64,000 bases of DNA from Fusibacter sp. 3D3. Lineage in GTDB: Bacteria > Bacillota > Clostridia > Peptostreptococcales > Acidaminobacteraceae. Each line of letters starts with the position of its first letter. Within the stretch, counting starts at the first letter, position 1. The position numbers and the translations under genes were made by a program. The DNA is taken from assembly GCF_001748365.1 (NCBI RefSeq), contig NZ_BDHH01000007.1, forward strand, positions 159,626-223,625. Reading direction: 5' to 3'. This document shows positions 29,674-37,900 of the stretch, piece after piece. The notes under the pieces were generated by a model, which ran no database searches, was not told the DNA's origin, and saw only the letters and a program-made list of their open reading frames with translations.

Positions 29674-30270
29674 ATGGCCAAATATACAGTCATTGCTGAA
29701 GTTTCTCAGTCCATACTCAACCTACTCCGAAATGAATTGTCGCCAGAGCTCATCAAAAAATATGAGCAGATTAATCTTTGTAATCCTAGTAAGCAAGAGG
29801 ATGTAAAGGTCGGCATTCATCTTTATGACATCCAAGAAAACAGCGATTTCGTTCAAAGAAATATGATTCAAAAAAGTAATAATGAATTACAATTCCCGCC
29901 ACAAAGTTTGACGCTTTATTATCTGATTACGGTCTATTCAAATGCGGATCGACAATCTAAAGCAGTGGATGAACAACGTATATTTGGACGTGTTATGCAA
30001 GTTCTTGGCGATCATCCTAGGCTAGAAAATGAAGCACTTGTCGGCAGTCTGCAAGAAGCGGGAGAAACCTTTGAAATCATAAGAGAAAATATACCCTATG
30101 AAGACAAAATCAAATTATGGCAATTTCCCAATATACCTTACCAACTTTCAATGGTTTATAAAGTCCAACCCGTTCGCCTAGAATCCACTAAGATCAAAAC
30201 CGTTAAACGGGTTAAAGATGTCACGATTGAATTGAAAGGGGCAGACCATGACCATAAACCATCACATTGA
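29674..30270 (+). CDS. DUF4255 / Pvc16-type tail terminator (cap) protein
   Basis: This 198-residue protein matches the DUF4255 (Pvc16 N-terminal) family, which caps the non-baseplate end of contractile injection particles. Recognisable features are the start VIAEVSQSILNLLRNELSPE, the central SLTLYYLITVYSNA and the late IPYQLSMVYKVQPVRLES. AAAGGAG precedes the ATG. It is the first clear particle gene and follows the secreted-protein gene by only 14 bases, tying the particle locus to the envelope genes upstream. It overlaps the next gene by 23 bases. Confidence 0.85.
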   Translation: MAKYTVIAEVSQSILNLLRNELSPELIKKYEQINLCNPSKQEDVKVGIHLYDIQENSDFVQRNMIQKSNNELQFPPQSLTLYYLITVYSNADRQSKAVDEQRIFGRVMQVLGDHPRLENEALVGSLQEAGETFEIIRENIPYEDKIKLWQFPNIPYQLSMVYKVQPVRLESTKIKTVKRVKDVTIELKGADHDHKPSH

Positions 30271-31003
30271 TCTCGTTATAAAATTCATAGACAGTTTTAC
30301 AGACAAACCTTTGATCAGTGCCCATGATATTTTTTTGCTTAATGGTTTCCCCATAAAACCGACTAAAAAAATGGAGCCCTATGTCATCTTTACACATATT
30401 ATAAACAATCCACACTATGGTAAATCTGGGGATGCAAATCGCGACCATGAAATGGTTTGGAAACATCCCTACTATGAATCTATAGCGCTGGGCATTACAA
30501 ATGAGGCAGAACAACTCATACGTGCAATTCCCAATCGCAATTATCCCTATCCAAAGGAGATGACTGCCATCAAAGGCATCGCTGTTGAGAGTACACTGGT
30601 CGAGCTCATTCACACACATTCAAGAAATCGATTTTTATTAAAATCGAGCGTAATAGCCAATAAATACGTGGATATTGCTCAATCTTATGAGTCGGAACTG
30701 TTTGGCAGGAAGTTTCTATTTTCAGAAGAGCACCATGATCAAATTGTCAACCTTAGAGCTGATTCCATTGGCATCTACAGTGAGCCCAATTTAATTTTTC
30801 CCTATACAGAAGCCTGTGAAATCTATGAGATCATAGAATCCATCCCGGGACCAGAGGGTCAATTTCTGATGCCCCTTAAAAATTTTAAAAGTACGGATCG
30901 AGAAACTTTAGAATTCAAAATGAGGATTCATGTCAATTCAAAGGTCAAATCAACCTTAGTCAAAATAAAAAAAGACGTCATTAATGACGTCGGAAAATTT
31001 TAG
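30248..31003 (+). CDS. Uncharacterised protein of the injection-system locus
   Basis: The 251-residue soluble protein has no family I can name. It has a mixed alpha/beta look, no signal peptide and no TM helix. Its start lies inside the cap-protein gene (RBS GAAAGGGG) and its stop is 10 bases before the PAAR-like start codon, so it is translationally embedded in the cluster. The middle contains IRAIPNRNYPYPKEMTAIKG, and the end is strand-rich. A collar, adaptor or spike-associated part is possible, but only position supports that. Confidence 0.7.
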   Translation: MTINHHIDLVIKFIDSFTDKPLISAHDIFLLNGFPIKPTKKMEPYVIFTHIINNPHYGKSGDANRDHEMVWKHPYYESIALGITNEAEQLIRAIPNRNYPYPKEMTAIKGIAVESTLVELIHTHSRNRFLLKSSVIANKYVDIAQSYESELFGRKFLFSEEHHDQIVNLRADSIGIYSEPNLIFPYTEACEIYEIIESIPGPEGQFLMPLKNFKSTDRETLEFKMRIHVNSKVKSTLVKIKKDVINDVGKF

Positions 31004-31013
31004 GAGGTCTCAA

Positions 31014-31400
31014 ATGGGAATTGCAGTATGCGGTGGTGCACTTTTAATGTGTTCGTTTGGAGCAGCGCCAAGTTCTCTTATGGTAACACCCAAAAACAAA
31101 GTCATGACCAGTATGCCCCTTGCCAATATTATGGATTATATCCCCAACAGTAATATTATGCCGTTTGGAATGTGCATGTCCATGGCAAATCCACAAGTGG
31201 CAGCTGCTACAGCCGCCGCTATGGGTGTTTTAACCCCTCAACCTTGTATCCCAATGACTGCGGCTCCATGGGCACCTGGTGCGCCAACGGTGTTAATTGC
31301 CAATATGCCAGCACTAAATAATTCATCTAAACTCATGTGTAATTGGGGGGGCGTCATACAAATTTCATTTCCTGGACAAGCCACTATAATGATGCCTTAA
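31014..31400 (+). CDS. DUF4280 PAAR-like spike-tip protein
   Basis: The 128-residue protein has the DUF4280/PAAR-like signature: VCGGALLMCSFGAAPSSLMV near the start, PFGMCMSMANP in the middle and a Cys/Gly-rich beta pattern ending in CNWGGVIQISFPGQATI. Such proteins sit as the sharp tip on the spike trimer (Afp10/Pvc10 position). AGGAGG at 31001-31006 fits the ATG at 31014; the earlier in-frame ATG at 30984 lies inside the previous gene. The stop overlaps by 4 bases the stop of the convergent ATPase gene. Confidence 0.9.
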   Translation: MGIAVCGGALLMCSFGAAPSSLMVTPKNKVMTSMPLANIMDYIPNSNIMPFGMCMSMANPQVAAATAAAMGVLTPQPCIPMTAAPWAPGAPTVLIANMPALNNSSKLMCNWGGVIQISFPGQATIMMP

Positions 31401-33517
31401 GTTGTCAACAGATAGGCGTATTCTCCAAAATCCGAAGCGAGTACCACTTTGCCAGTTTTAGAAATTTCGCTGGCAACACTGAGCAGTAAGTCTTTCATAC
31501 TCACAGGTCGATCTTTGGATGCTGCCTTAAACGAGGCATTGAGGGCTATATTTTTAATATTGCCGCCCGAAAATTCAAAGTTATTTGCTAAATAATCCAA
31601 ATCGATGGTCTCTGAAAGCGGTGTCTCCACTGGAAATATACTTCTCCATATTTGTCTTCTGTATTCTGCTGTTGGAAATGGGAAATGAACTACAAATGAA
31701 AATCGTCTAATAAAAGCATCGTCAATATTGCCAAGCAAATTTGTAGTGACGATAGAAATACCCTCATAGGCTTCTATCTTTTGTAGTAAGTAACTGGTTT
31801 CGACATTTGCATATTTATCATGTGAATCACTGACATCCGTCCTTTTAGAAAAGAGTGCATCGCCTTCATCGAATAATAAAATAGCGCCAGATTGTGCGGC
31901 CTCATCAAAAATCATTTTAAGGTTTTTTTCAGTTTCTCCGATGTACTTGCTGATGATTTGAGACAAGTCTACACGGTATATTTCTAAGTTAAGTTCATTG
32001 GCAATGACTTGGGCCGCAAGTGTTTTACCTGTTCCTGGAGGCCCCGTAAAAAGCAATCCAAGTCCAGTGCCATAGGTTATTTTTGCATTGAACCCCCATT
32101 TGTTGAAGACAATATGCTGATACCTAACATGATCACATGCCTCTTTCAAGAGATCAAACTGTTCTGTAGGGAGAACGATATCTTGCCAACCATAATGAGA
32201 AATAATGAGCTGGGCCTTATCCTTCAAATTATGTGACAGTTGATTATAGCTCGCTTTATGTAGCATTTTGCTATCGATGGCATCTACATGTTTCCAAAGC
32301 ATCTCGTTGCTTGCATCTTGATACGCCTTTGTAATTTGTTTTGGAGTAAATTTAAATTTATTTGAAAGTTCCGTGAGATCAACTTGCGCGTCTATTTTGA
32401 GTGTTTTTCCTTTATCAGCCCAAACGGATAGGCGCTCTAATGCATTTGGAATTTCGAGTTCAATCTCAATAATCGAAAATTGATTGAACTCCACTTGATT
32501 GTACCAAGGCACATTCGAAAGCGCAAAACTCATTTTGGCGAATTTGCTGAGCGATTCAAGTAAGGTTTCAAGAAATAGAGACGTTTTTTTATCTGTAGGA
32601 GAATCAATAAGAATTTCAAAATTTTCAAAAACCACAGTCGCGCGATGTAAAATGGCTTCTCTTGTAAATTGCTGCACTTCGGCACTGTTTTGATTCAATT
32701 TTTTACAGTCAATGCATAAAATCGTCTGATCATATTGATTGCAAAAGTGATAGATCAGTTCATGTTTTCCAATGCCTAAGGGTCCGTGTAAGTAAAACAT
32801 TACGTTTTTATTGAGTGCCTCGCTAAAATTTATTTTCACGAATTCATGCAAGTTCTGCTCAATCTGATCAAATTGATGTTCTGAATCTTTGGAATTGGGC
32901 ATAATAATAGACATAAACGCATCTGATATTTGATATTGATTAAAATTGATGATGAAATCCACAATGCTCATATCCAATTTCATAGGAACGCTTACCAGTG
33001 GCAAAGCTTCGTGGCTTGAAAGACTGTTGATCAAAAAAAATTTAAAAAGGTTACATTGGCGGTTTAAATGCATTCTTTCTTTTAAAAATTCGGTTGAATT
33101 CTTACAATAAATTTTTAAAGCCAGCCCGAGAGTAGGGTAAGCCGAATTCAAAGTTTCGTTGAAAAAGCGTATGTTTTTCTCAAAGGAAGGGTCGAGTTCA
33201 ACTGCCACAGATAAATAAATACAAAAGGTTTCAAACTTTGTTAACTTAAATGTTTCTAATAGATGTTCAAGAGGTATAAAAAGAGCAGTAGGTAATGTTT
33301 CAGCAACACGTTTCTCCATTTGATCTAAATGAGCCTGTGCTTCAACGCTTCTGGCATTGGCAGAAGCCGTATATTGTTTGAGTTGCCACCCCAGTGAAGG
33401 TGAAGCGTGGTCTTCAATTGTAGCTTCGTAATACTCAGATAACTTTATATCCACATATTTGAGCAAATCTCTGTAATATTGTTCCAATGATTCATAGGCT
33501 TTAAGTGCTGAATACAT
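31397..33517 (-). CDS. AAA+ ATPase of the contractile injection system (Afp15/Pvc15-like)
   Basis: The 706-residue protein has two P-loop-like modules. The first (~240-380) has a GPLGIGKHELI loop but an eroded Walker B (VVFENFEIL) and is probably structural. The second (~480-690) is a full AAA+ domain with GPPGTGKTLAAQVIANEL, Walker B ILLFDEGDALF and the arginine-finger region FIRRFSF. In Afp/PVC loci a similar ATPase is needed for particle assembly or sheath handling. It is encoded on the opposite strand and splits the structural genes into two plus-strand blocks. Its 5' end faces the 33606 gene across an ~88-bp divergent promoter region. RBS GGAGGTG. Confidence 0.88.
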   Translation of the reverse strand: MYSALKAYESLEQYYRDLLKYVDIKLSEYYEATIEDHASPSLGWQLKQYTASANARSVEAQAHLDQMEKRVAETLPTALFIPLEHLLETFKLTKFETFCIYLSVAVELDPSFEKNIRFFNETLNSAYPTLGLALKIYCKNSTEFLKERMHLNRQCNLFKFFLINSLSSHEALPLVSVPMKLDMSIVDFIINFNQYQISDAFMSIIMPNSKDSEHQFDQIEQNLHEFVKINFSEALNKNVMFYLHGPLGIGKHELIYHFCNQYDQTILCIDCKKLNQNSAEVQQFTREAILHRATVVFENFEILIDSPTDKKTSLFLETLLESLSKFAKMSFALSNVPWYNQVEFNQFSIIEIELEIPNALERLSVWADKGKTLKIDAQVDLTELSNKFKFTPKQITKAYQDASNEMLWKHVDAIDSKMLHKASYNQLSHNLKDKAQLIISHYGWQDIVLPTEQFDLLKEACDHVRYQHIVFNKWGFNAKITYGTGLGLLFTGPPGTGKTLAAQVIANELNLEIYRVDLSQIISKYIGETEKNLKMIFDEAAQSGAILLFDEGDALFSKRTDVSDSHDKYANVETSYLLQKIEAYEGISIVTTNLLGNIDDAFIRRFSFVVHFPFPTAEYRRQIWRSIFPVETPLSETIDLDYLANNFEFSGGNIKNIALNASFKAASKDRPVSMKDLLLSVASEISKTGKVVLASDFGEYAYLLTT

Positions 33518-33605
33518 AATACACCTCCGACATATCGTTTAATGATAATATAACCAAAATTAAAACTTTTAACCGTGATCGTGATAAATAAAGGATGTGA
33601 ACATC

Positions 33606-34487
33606 ATGAAAATATACGATGAAATTGAAGATCAACAGGTTTCAAATATAATAAAAGAAAAAGAACCAAATTTAGAACCTGAAATTCCAAAATTTATCAG
33701 AGGGCCAACTGAGTATAAAAAAGGGCAATTTAGGCATATTAGAGAGGGTCCTAAAAATCCCAGTGAAGTTTTAGATAAAATCTCAATGCAAGCGGAAAAT
33801 GGGCAAAGAAAACCCGTTGAATATGAAAAGACACTGGAATCTCCAAATGCTAAACTTTTCATTGGAAAAGTATCTGAAGATCAAAAAGTGATTCTATCTA
33901 CGCGAAAAAATGACAATAATGGCAATAGCAATACATACAAACATGCCAATATTGATATGCAAAGAGCCTCTGCACTTTACCGGAGAAGATATACAACATT
34001 CACTGAAAACATGGATGACGCATTTTGTCATTTCGTTTCAGAGACAGATCCTACTGGCAATTTTATGGCGTATTTAGAACGTGCCTCAAGCGCTGCTGAA
34101 ACAGAAGATATCAAGACAATATTTCCTTTTTTAGGGCATTCAGATGCCGTTCAAAAATTAAATGAGCTCTTCTTGGAACGAGATCAAATAAAAAGTAATT
34201 TAGGTGATGCTGCTCTCCCAATTATAAGAGAGGCTACAGTTCAGATTAACACCAAAATTGATCAATTGAGACAGGAAATATACGACAATCAATTTAAGAG
34301 AGCACAGTTCATCAAACGGCTAGATCAACTCTTTGAATCCAAATCGGATCAAGCGCATTTAACGGACGATGAAAAAAGTGAATACTGGTTATGGGTATGG
34401 CTTAAAAAACTGCTTAACGCTTTGAAAGAAAAAGTAGAAGAAGCAGAAGTAGAAGCAGAAATTTTTCCTGTTCCAAAAGAAAAGTAA
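33606..34487 (+). CDS. Uncharacterised protein heading the structural block
   Basis: This 293-residue protein is of unknown family. The first ~120 residues are polar, low in hydrophobic content and likely disordered. The rest is helical, with a Glu-rich tail (KVEEAEVEAEIFPVPKEK). No signal peptide or TM helix is seen. AAGGATG supports the ATG at 33606 over the in-frame GTG at 33597. It is first in the block that contains the sheath, so it could be an early assembly factor, adaptor or cargo. A DUF4157 core motif, the usual cargo label, is absent. Confidence 0.65.
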   Translation: MKIYDEIEDQQVSNIIKEKEPNLEPEIPKFIRGPTEYKKGQFRHIREGPKNPSEVLDKISMQAENGQRKPVEYEKTLESPNAKLFIGKVSEDQKVILSTRKNDNNGNSNTYKHANIDMQRASALYRRRYTTFTENMDDAFCHFVSETDPTGNFMAYLERASSAAETEDIKTIFPFLGHSDAVQKLNELFLERDQIKSNLGDAALPIIREATVQINTKIDQLRQEIYDNQFKRAQFIKRLDQLFESKSDQAHLTDDEKSEYWLWVWLKKLLNALKEKVEEAEVEAEIFPVPKEK

Positions 34488-34521
34488 AGGCTGATGATCA
34501 AGAATAGAAAGGATGCTTATT

Positions 34522-35031
34522 ATGGCAATTGACAATGAAAAACTCGCACTCCAAAAAATACAATATTTACATGAAAAATTCGCAGAAATCGAGGTCAAAT
34601 CCAAAGTTCTTGAAAGAAGCCCACAATTAGATATGAGCACATTGTTAGTCTCTGCAGGAAAAGATTATACAGGCAGGGAGCAACGGATCAATTTGGCATA
34701 TCTATTAGAACTCTCAGAGGAAGAAACGAATATCATGTTGCTTCAGTTCTTTACGGAATTACCGACGGAACTCGATGCAGCCCAAATCCCTTTAATTGAG
34801 ACGATTGTCTCATTTATCAATACAAGAATGCCCATTGGACATTTTGGCATTCAAAACAACAAGATGCATTATCGCTACGTCATGGTTGACACAAAGGATT
34901 CTGTCGATCATGCAATGCAAACCATTGAAACTTTCTTTATGTATTTGGATATCTTAGACATTTTTCAAGAGTCCGTAGAAAGTGTCATTTCAGGCAGTAT
35001 GACGTTAGATACATTAAAAGCAAAATTTTAA
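34522..35031 (+). CDS. Small uncharacterised protein upstream of sheath (YbjN/chaperone-like?)
   Basis: The 169-residue soluble protein has alternating helix-strand character (LAYLLELSEEETNIMLLQFF and KMHYRYVMVDTKDS). This pattern is reminiscent of YbjN / type-III-chaperone-like folds, but I cannot confirm that by eye. GAAAGGA fits the ATG at 34522, nine bases after another in-frame ATG at 34513. Its position directly before the sheath gene suggests a role in particle assembly. The family is unassigned. Confidence 0.65.
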   Translation: MAIDNEKLALQKIQYLHEKFAEIEVKSKVLERSPQLDMSTLLVSAGKDYTGREQRINLAYLLELSEEETNIMLLQFFTELPTELDAAQIPLIETIVSFINTRMPIGHFGIQNNKMHYRYVMVDTKDSVDHAMQTIETFFMYLDILDIFQESVESVISGSMTLDTLKAKF

Positions 35032-35043
35032 CAACCAATTTTG

Positions 35044-35084
35044 AAAGGAGGAACTGGTGAGGTTAACCATCACCAGGACAAATT
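35044..35084 (+). promoter_or_regulatory. Split ribosome-binding leader with hairpin before the sheath gene
   Basis: A strong AAAGGAGGA site at 35044-35052 lies ~33 nt from the sheath ATG, too far for normal initiation. Between them, CTGGTGA (35054-35060) and TCACCAG (35070-35076) form a hairpin with an inner GGTT/AACC pair. Folding it brings the strong site to within about 10 nt of the ATG, as described for phage T4 genes 25 and 38. A weaker AGGA at 35075-35078 could also serve alone. Confidence 0.6.
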
Positions 35085-36800
35085 ATGGCAGAATATTTAT
35101 CTCCCGGTGTTTATGTGGAAGAATTTGAAAGTGGTCCTCGTCCTATGGAGGGTGTCAGTACTTCAACAGCTGGTTTTGTTGGTATGGCTCAAAGAGGTGC
35201 TGTCATAGGCGCTCCAGAACTCGTAACAAATATCTCGGATTTCAAAAGAACATATGGTGGTTATTTACCTGAAAGCGTTTATCATGAACACAGATATTTA
35301 GCTTACGCTGTAGAACAATTCTTTTTAAATGGGGGTGCAAGAGCTTATATTATGAGGGTTGCACCTGAGGATGCAAAAGCAGCTGAAATTGATCTCAACG
35401 AATGGATAAAGATCAAAGCTAAAAATCCTGGTTTATGGGGTAATAACATTAGAGTTAAATTGACACCGGCAAGTAAAGCTAAGACTCAAATCTTAGAAGT
35501 TATTGAAGATGAAATGGGCAGTACAAAATACAAAGTTAAAAGCGCTAATGGTTTTAACGCTGGTGATGTCGTTGTTTTCAGCGATGGTGAAACAAAAGTT
35601 GAAAACGTTATTGAAACATCTGTTGAAGGGGTTTTAACTTTTAAAGCACCTTTTGCAGGCGATGTGGTCGATACGGGGTTACTTGCAGTTAAAACATTGA
35701 CTACAAGTGAATTTCACTTAGAAGTCGGATTCCAAGATGTTTTAGAAAGTTATGAGTATGTCTCTTTAAATGTTGCTGGGTTCAACTACATTGGTAAAAA
35801 ACTTGCGAAATCAGTTCTTGTCAGTGTAGAAGTCTTGAAAGCAGAAAGTGCTGAAGAATCACCTTATAAAACACTTTCTCAAAAAGAAGAGGGCACTTTT
35901 GTATTTGGCCTTTACAATGGTTCAGATGGGGACGTAAGTGCAGTGACAGCCGCAGAGTACATGGGAACTGATGATGGTCCTGGTAAGAGAACAGGAATTC
36001 AATCGTTCCTCGAAAATGATTCTGTAAGTATCATGGCAGTTCCAGGCAACGTTGATCCTAACGTGCAAATGGCATTAATTGCGCACTGTGAAAATACGAA
36101 GAGTCGTTTTGCAGTTTTAGATATCCCTAGAGATGCTGCCAAAGTATCTGACGTACTCACACACAGGGATATGTATGATTCGGATTATGCGGCGATTTAT
36201 CACCCTTGGCTTGAAGTCTTTGATCCACTTGATAAAAAGAACACTTATTTACCACCGTCTGGTGCCATGATCGGTATCTACGCTAGAACCGACAATACAA
36301 GAGGCGTGTTTAAAGCACCGGCAAACGAAACACTTAGCGGTGTTGTTGGACTCAGTACCATTTATGGTAAAGGCGAACAAGATATTCTCAATCCAAAAGG
36401 GGTTAACCTCATCAGAATTTTCACAGGTCAAGGCATTAGAGTATGGGGTGCAAGAACCTTATCTTCAAACTCTATGTGGAAATATATCAACGTTAGAAGA
36501 CTCTTTATTTTCCTTGAAGAATCCATCCGTGTCAACACCAATTGGGTTGTGTTTGAACCAAATGATGAGGCCCTTTGGAGCAGAGTAAAACGTACGATAG
36601 ATGTTTTCTTGACAGGTGTATGGCGTACTGGTGCACTTGCTGGCACAACTCCTGGCGAAGCCTTTTTCGTGGATATCGGTAGAACAACTATGTCTAAAGA
36701 TGATATTGATAATGGCAGATTAGTCTGCGTTATCGGTGTAGCACCTGTTAAACCAGCAGAGTTTGTCATCTTTAGAATTACTCAAAAAACAAGCGAATGA
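35085..36800 (+). CDS. Contractile tail sheath protein
   Basis: The 571-residue protein is a phage-tail-sheath homologue (Afp2-4/Pvc2-4 role). The N-terminus YLSPGVYVEEFESGPRPMEG and the sequence GFVGMAQRG are signature features. The C-terminal half has the conserved sheath core, with GKGEQDILNPKGVNLIRIFT, YINVRRLFIFLEESI and a C-terminal handshake strand ending in VIFRITQKTSE. Only one sheath gene is present, whereas Afp and PVC have three. The sheath polymer contracts to drive the inner tube through a target membrane. The start is ATG 35085 with an unusual hairpin leader. Confidence 0.96.
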   Translation: MAEYLSPGVYVEEFESGPRPMEGVSTSTAGFVGMAQRGAVIGAPELVTNISDFKRTYGGYLPESVYHEHRYLAYAVEQFFLNGGARAYIMRVAPEDAKAAEIDLNEWIKIKAKNPGLWGNNIRVKLTPASKAKTQILEVIEDEMGSTKYKVKSANGFNAGDVVVFSDGETKVENVIETSVEGVLTFKAPFAGDVVDTGLLAVKTLTTSEFHLEVGFQDVLESYEYVSLNVAGFNYIGKKLAKSVLVSVEVLKAESAEESPYKTLSQKEEGTFVFGLYNGSDGDVSAVTAAEYMGTDDGPGKRTGIQSFLENDSVSIMAVPGNVDPNVQMALIAHCENTKSRFAVLDIPRDAAKVSDVLTHRDMYDSDYAAIYHPWLEVFDPLDKKNTYLPPSGAMIGIYARTDNTRGVFKAPANETLSGVVGLSTIYGKGEQDILNPKGVNLIRIFTGQGIRVWGARTLSSNSMWKYINVRRLFIFLEESIRVNTNWVVFEPNDEALWSRVKRTIDVFLTGVWRTGALAGTTPGEAFFVDIGRTTMSKDDIDNGRLVCVIGVAPVKPAEFVIFRITQKTSE

Positions 36801-36868
36801 TCATTATAAAACCGATTGAAAAAATACACTTAGATGAGTTAAATAGCTAATGTAAGGAGGAAAATACA

Positions 36869-37300
36869 ATGGCTGAAAGTAAACATCCTTATCGTAATTT
36901 TAGATTCAGATTGGAAATAGATGGGTTAGAAGCGGGTGGCTTCAGTGATGTAACAGGATTTGATGCAACTATGGACGTCATCGAGTACAGAGAAGGCGAC
37001 GATGTGATCACACCAAGAAAATTACCGGGTTTAATCAAGTATGGTAATGTCACTCTTAAATGGGGTACTTCTGATTCAATGGTGCTTTATGAATGGTTAA
37101 ATGATATCGCTGAAGGTACAGTAGAGCGTAAAACAGTGACCATTACTTCCATTGATGAAGCAGGTGATGATGCAGCATCATGGCAATTAATCAATGCATG
37201 GCCAGTGAAATACACAGCTCCTGACTTCAATGCAAGTGGATCGGAAGTTGCTTTTGAATCCATGGAACTTGCACATGAAGGTTTGACAAGAACAGCATAA
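36869..37300 (+). CDS. Inner tube protein 1 (gp19 family)
   Basis: The 143-residue T4 gp19/Hcp-like tube subunit matches Afp1/Pvc1. It begins HPYRNFRFRLEIDGLEAGGF and contains DVIEYREGDD and VTLKWGTSDS, all standard for eCIS tube proteins. Hexameric rings stack inside the sheath. TAAGGAGG precedes the ATG. About 68 bases without a gene separate it from the sheath; no terminator is visible there, so both are likely cotranscribed. Confidence 0.94.
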   Translation: MAESKHPYRNFRFRLEIDGLEAGGFSDVTGFDATMDVIEYREGDDVITPRKLPGLIKYGNVTLKWGTSDSMVLYEWLNDIAEGTVERKTVTITSIDEAGDDAASWQLINAWPVKYTAPDFNASGSEVAFESMELAHEGLTRTA

Positions 37301-37333
37301 ACCCTATAAAAACTGAGTGAGGAGGTAAATCAT

Positions 37334-37705
37334 ATGGCATTCCAAACGGAATTTAACTTCGTACTCCCTAAGGGTTTTATTGACCAAGATGGCAACCTAC
37401 ACCGTGAAGGCGTCATGAGACTGGCTACAGCAGCTGATGAAATCTTACCGATGAAAGATGCACGTGTTCAACAAAATCCAGGCTATTTAACCATCATTTT
37501 ATTATCAAGAGTGATCGTTAAATTAGGGGATCTTAGAGCAATTGATACAAAAACAATCGAAAAACTTTTCACGGCAGATTTAGCCTATCTTCAGGATTTA
37601 TATTCACGTGTAAATCAAATGGAGATTCCAAGCTATGATGCAGTGTGTCCAAGCTGTGGTAATAAATTTGGAGTTCATGTTGATTTTTTTCATCAGGAAG
37701 GATAG
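37334..37705 (+). CDS. Phage-tail-assembly-type protein with zinc-like CxxC; likely zero-frame product of a frameshifted pair
   Basis: The 123-residue protein resembles the tail assembly (gp41-like/E-type) proteins of eCIS clusters. It has a DGNLHREGVMRLATAADEI N-terminus, a central helical domain and a C-terminal CPSCGNKFGVHVDFFH. Just before its stop codon it reads through the heptamer T TTT TTT (37684-37690), preceded by GGAG ten bases upstream. A -1 slip there would append the Afp6-like sequence that lies in the overlapping frame and lacks its own start. By analogy with lambda G/GT it may act as an assembly chaperone. GGAGG precedes the ATG at 37334. Confidence 0.85.
   Translation: MAFQTEFNFVLPKGFIDQDGNLHREGVMRLATAADEILPMKDARVQQNPGYLTIILLSRVIVKLGDLRAIDTKTIEKLFTADLAYLQDLYSRVNQMEIPSYDAVCPSCGNKFGVHVDFFHQEG
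37670..37690 (+). other. Putative programmed -1 ribosomal frameshift site
   Basis: The zero-frame codons GAT TTT TTT end in T TTT TTT (37684-37690), an X XXY YYZ slippery heptamer. GGAG at 37670-37673 lies 10 nt upstream of the heptamer, the spacing used by the Shine-Dalgarno-like stimulator in dnaX. After a -1 slip the reading frame stays open to TAA 37882-37884. A stop in that frame at 37681-37683 lies just before the heptamer, so the downstream frame cannot begin further upstream. Confidence 0.7.
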
Positions 37706-37884
37706 CCCCTTATCCCGTTAAGAGACTATACGAAGAAGTGGCTTTTATTGCATACTATTTCCACTGGAACCATGATGAGGTTATGCATATGGATCATAGA
37801 GAACGTCGGAAATGGTGTGATGAAATATCTGTTATTCATAAAAAAGTGAACGATGCACCAGAAAATGTATTCGATATTAGGTAA
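37684..37884 (+). CDS. Afp6/DUF6760-like small protein, in -1 frame without own start codon
   Basis: The reading frame encodes PYPVKRLYEEVAFIAYYFHW, then HDEVMHMDHRERRKWCDEI. This is the pattern of the small (~55-65 residue) DUF6760/Afp6-type proteins of contractile injection systems. Codon by codon from the upstream stop (37681-37683) there is no ATG, GTG or TTG until a GTG at 37738 in the middle of the conserved core. The likely product is therefore a fusion with the 37334 protein made by -1 frameshifting, about 118 + 65 residues. Alternatives are initiation at ATA 37702 (a poor distance from AGGAAG) or a truncated GTG start. It is easily missed by gene callers. Confidence 0.75.
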   Translation, partial: FFSSGRIAPYPVKRLYEEVAFIAYYFHWNHDEVMHMDHRERRKWCDEISVIHKKVNDAPENVFDIR

Positions 37885-37900
37885 GTGATTGGTGAGGCTT

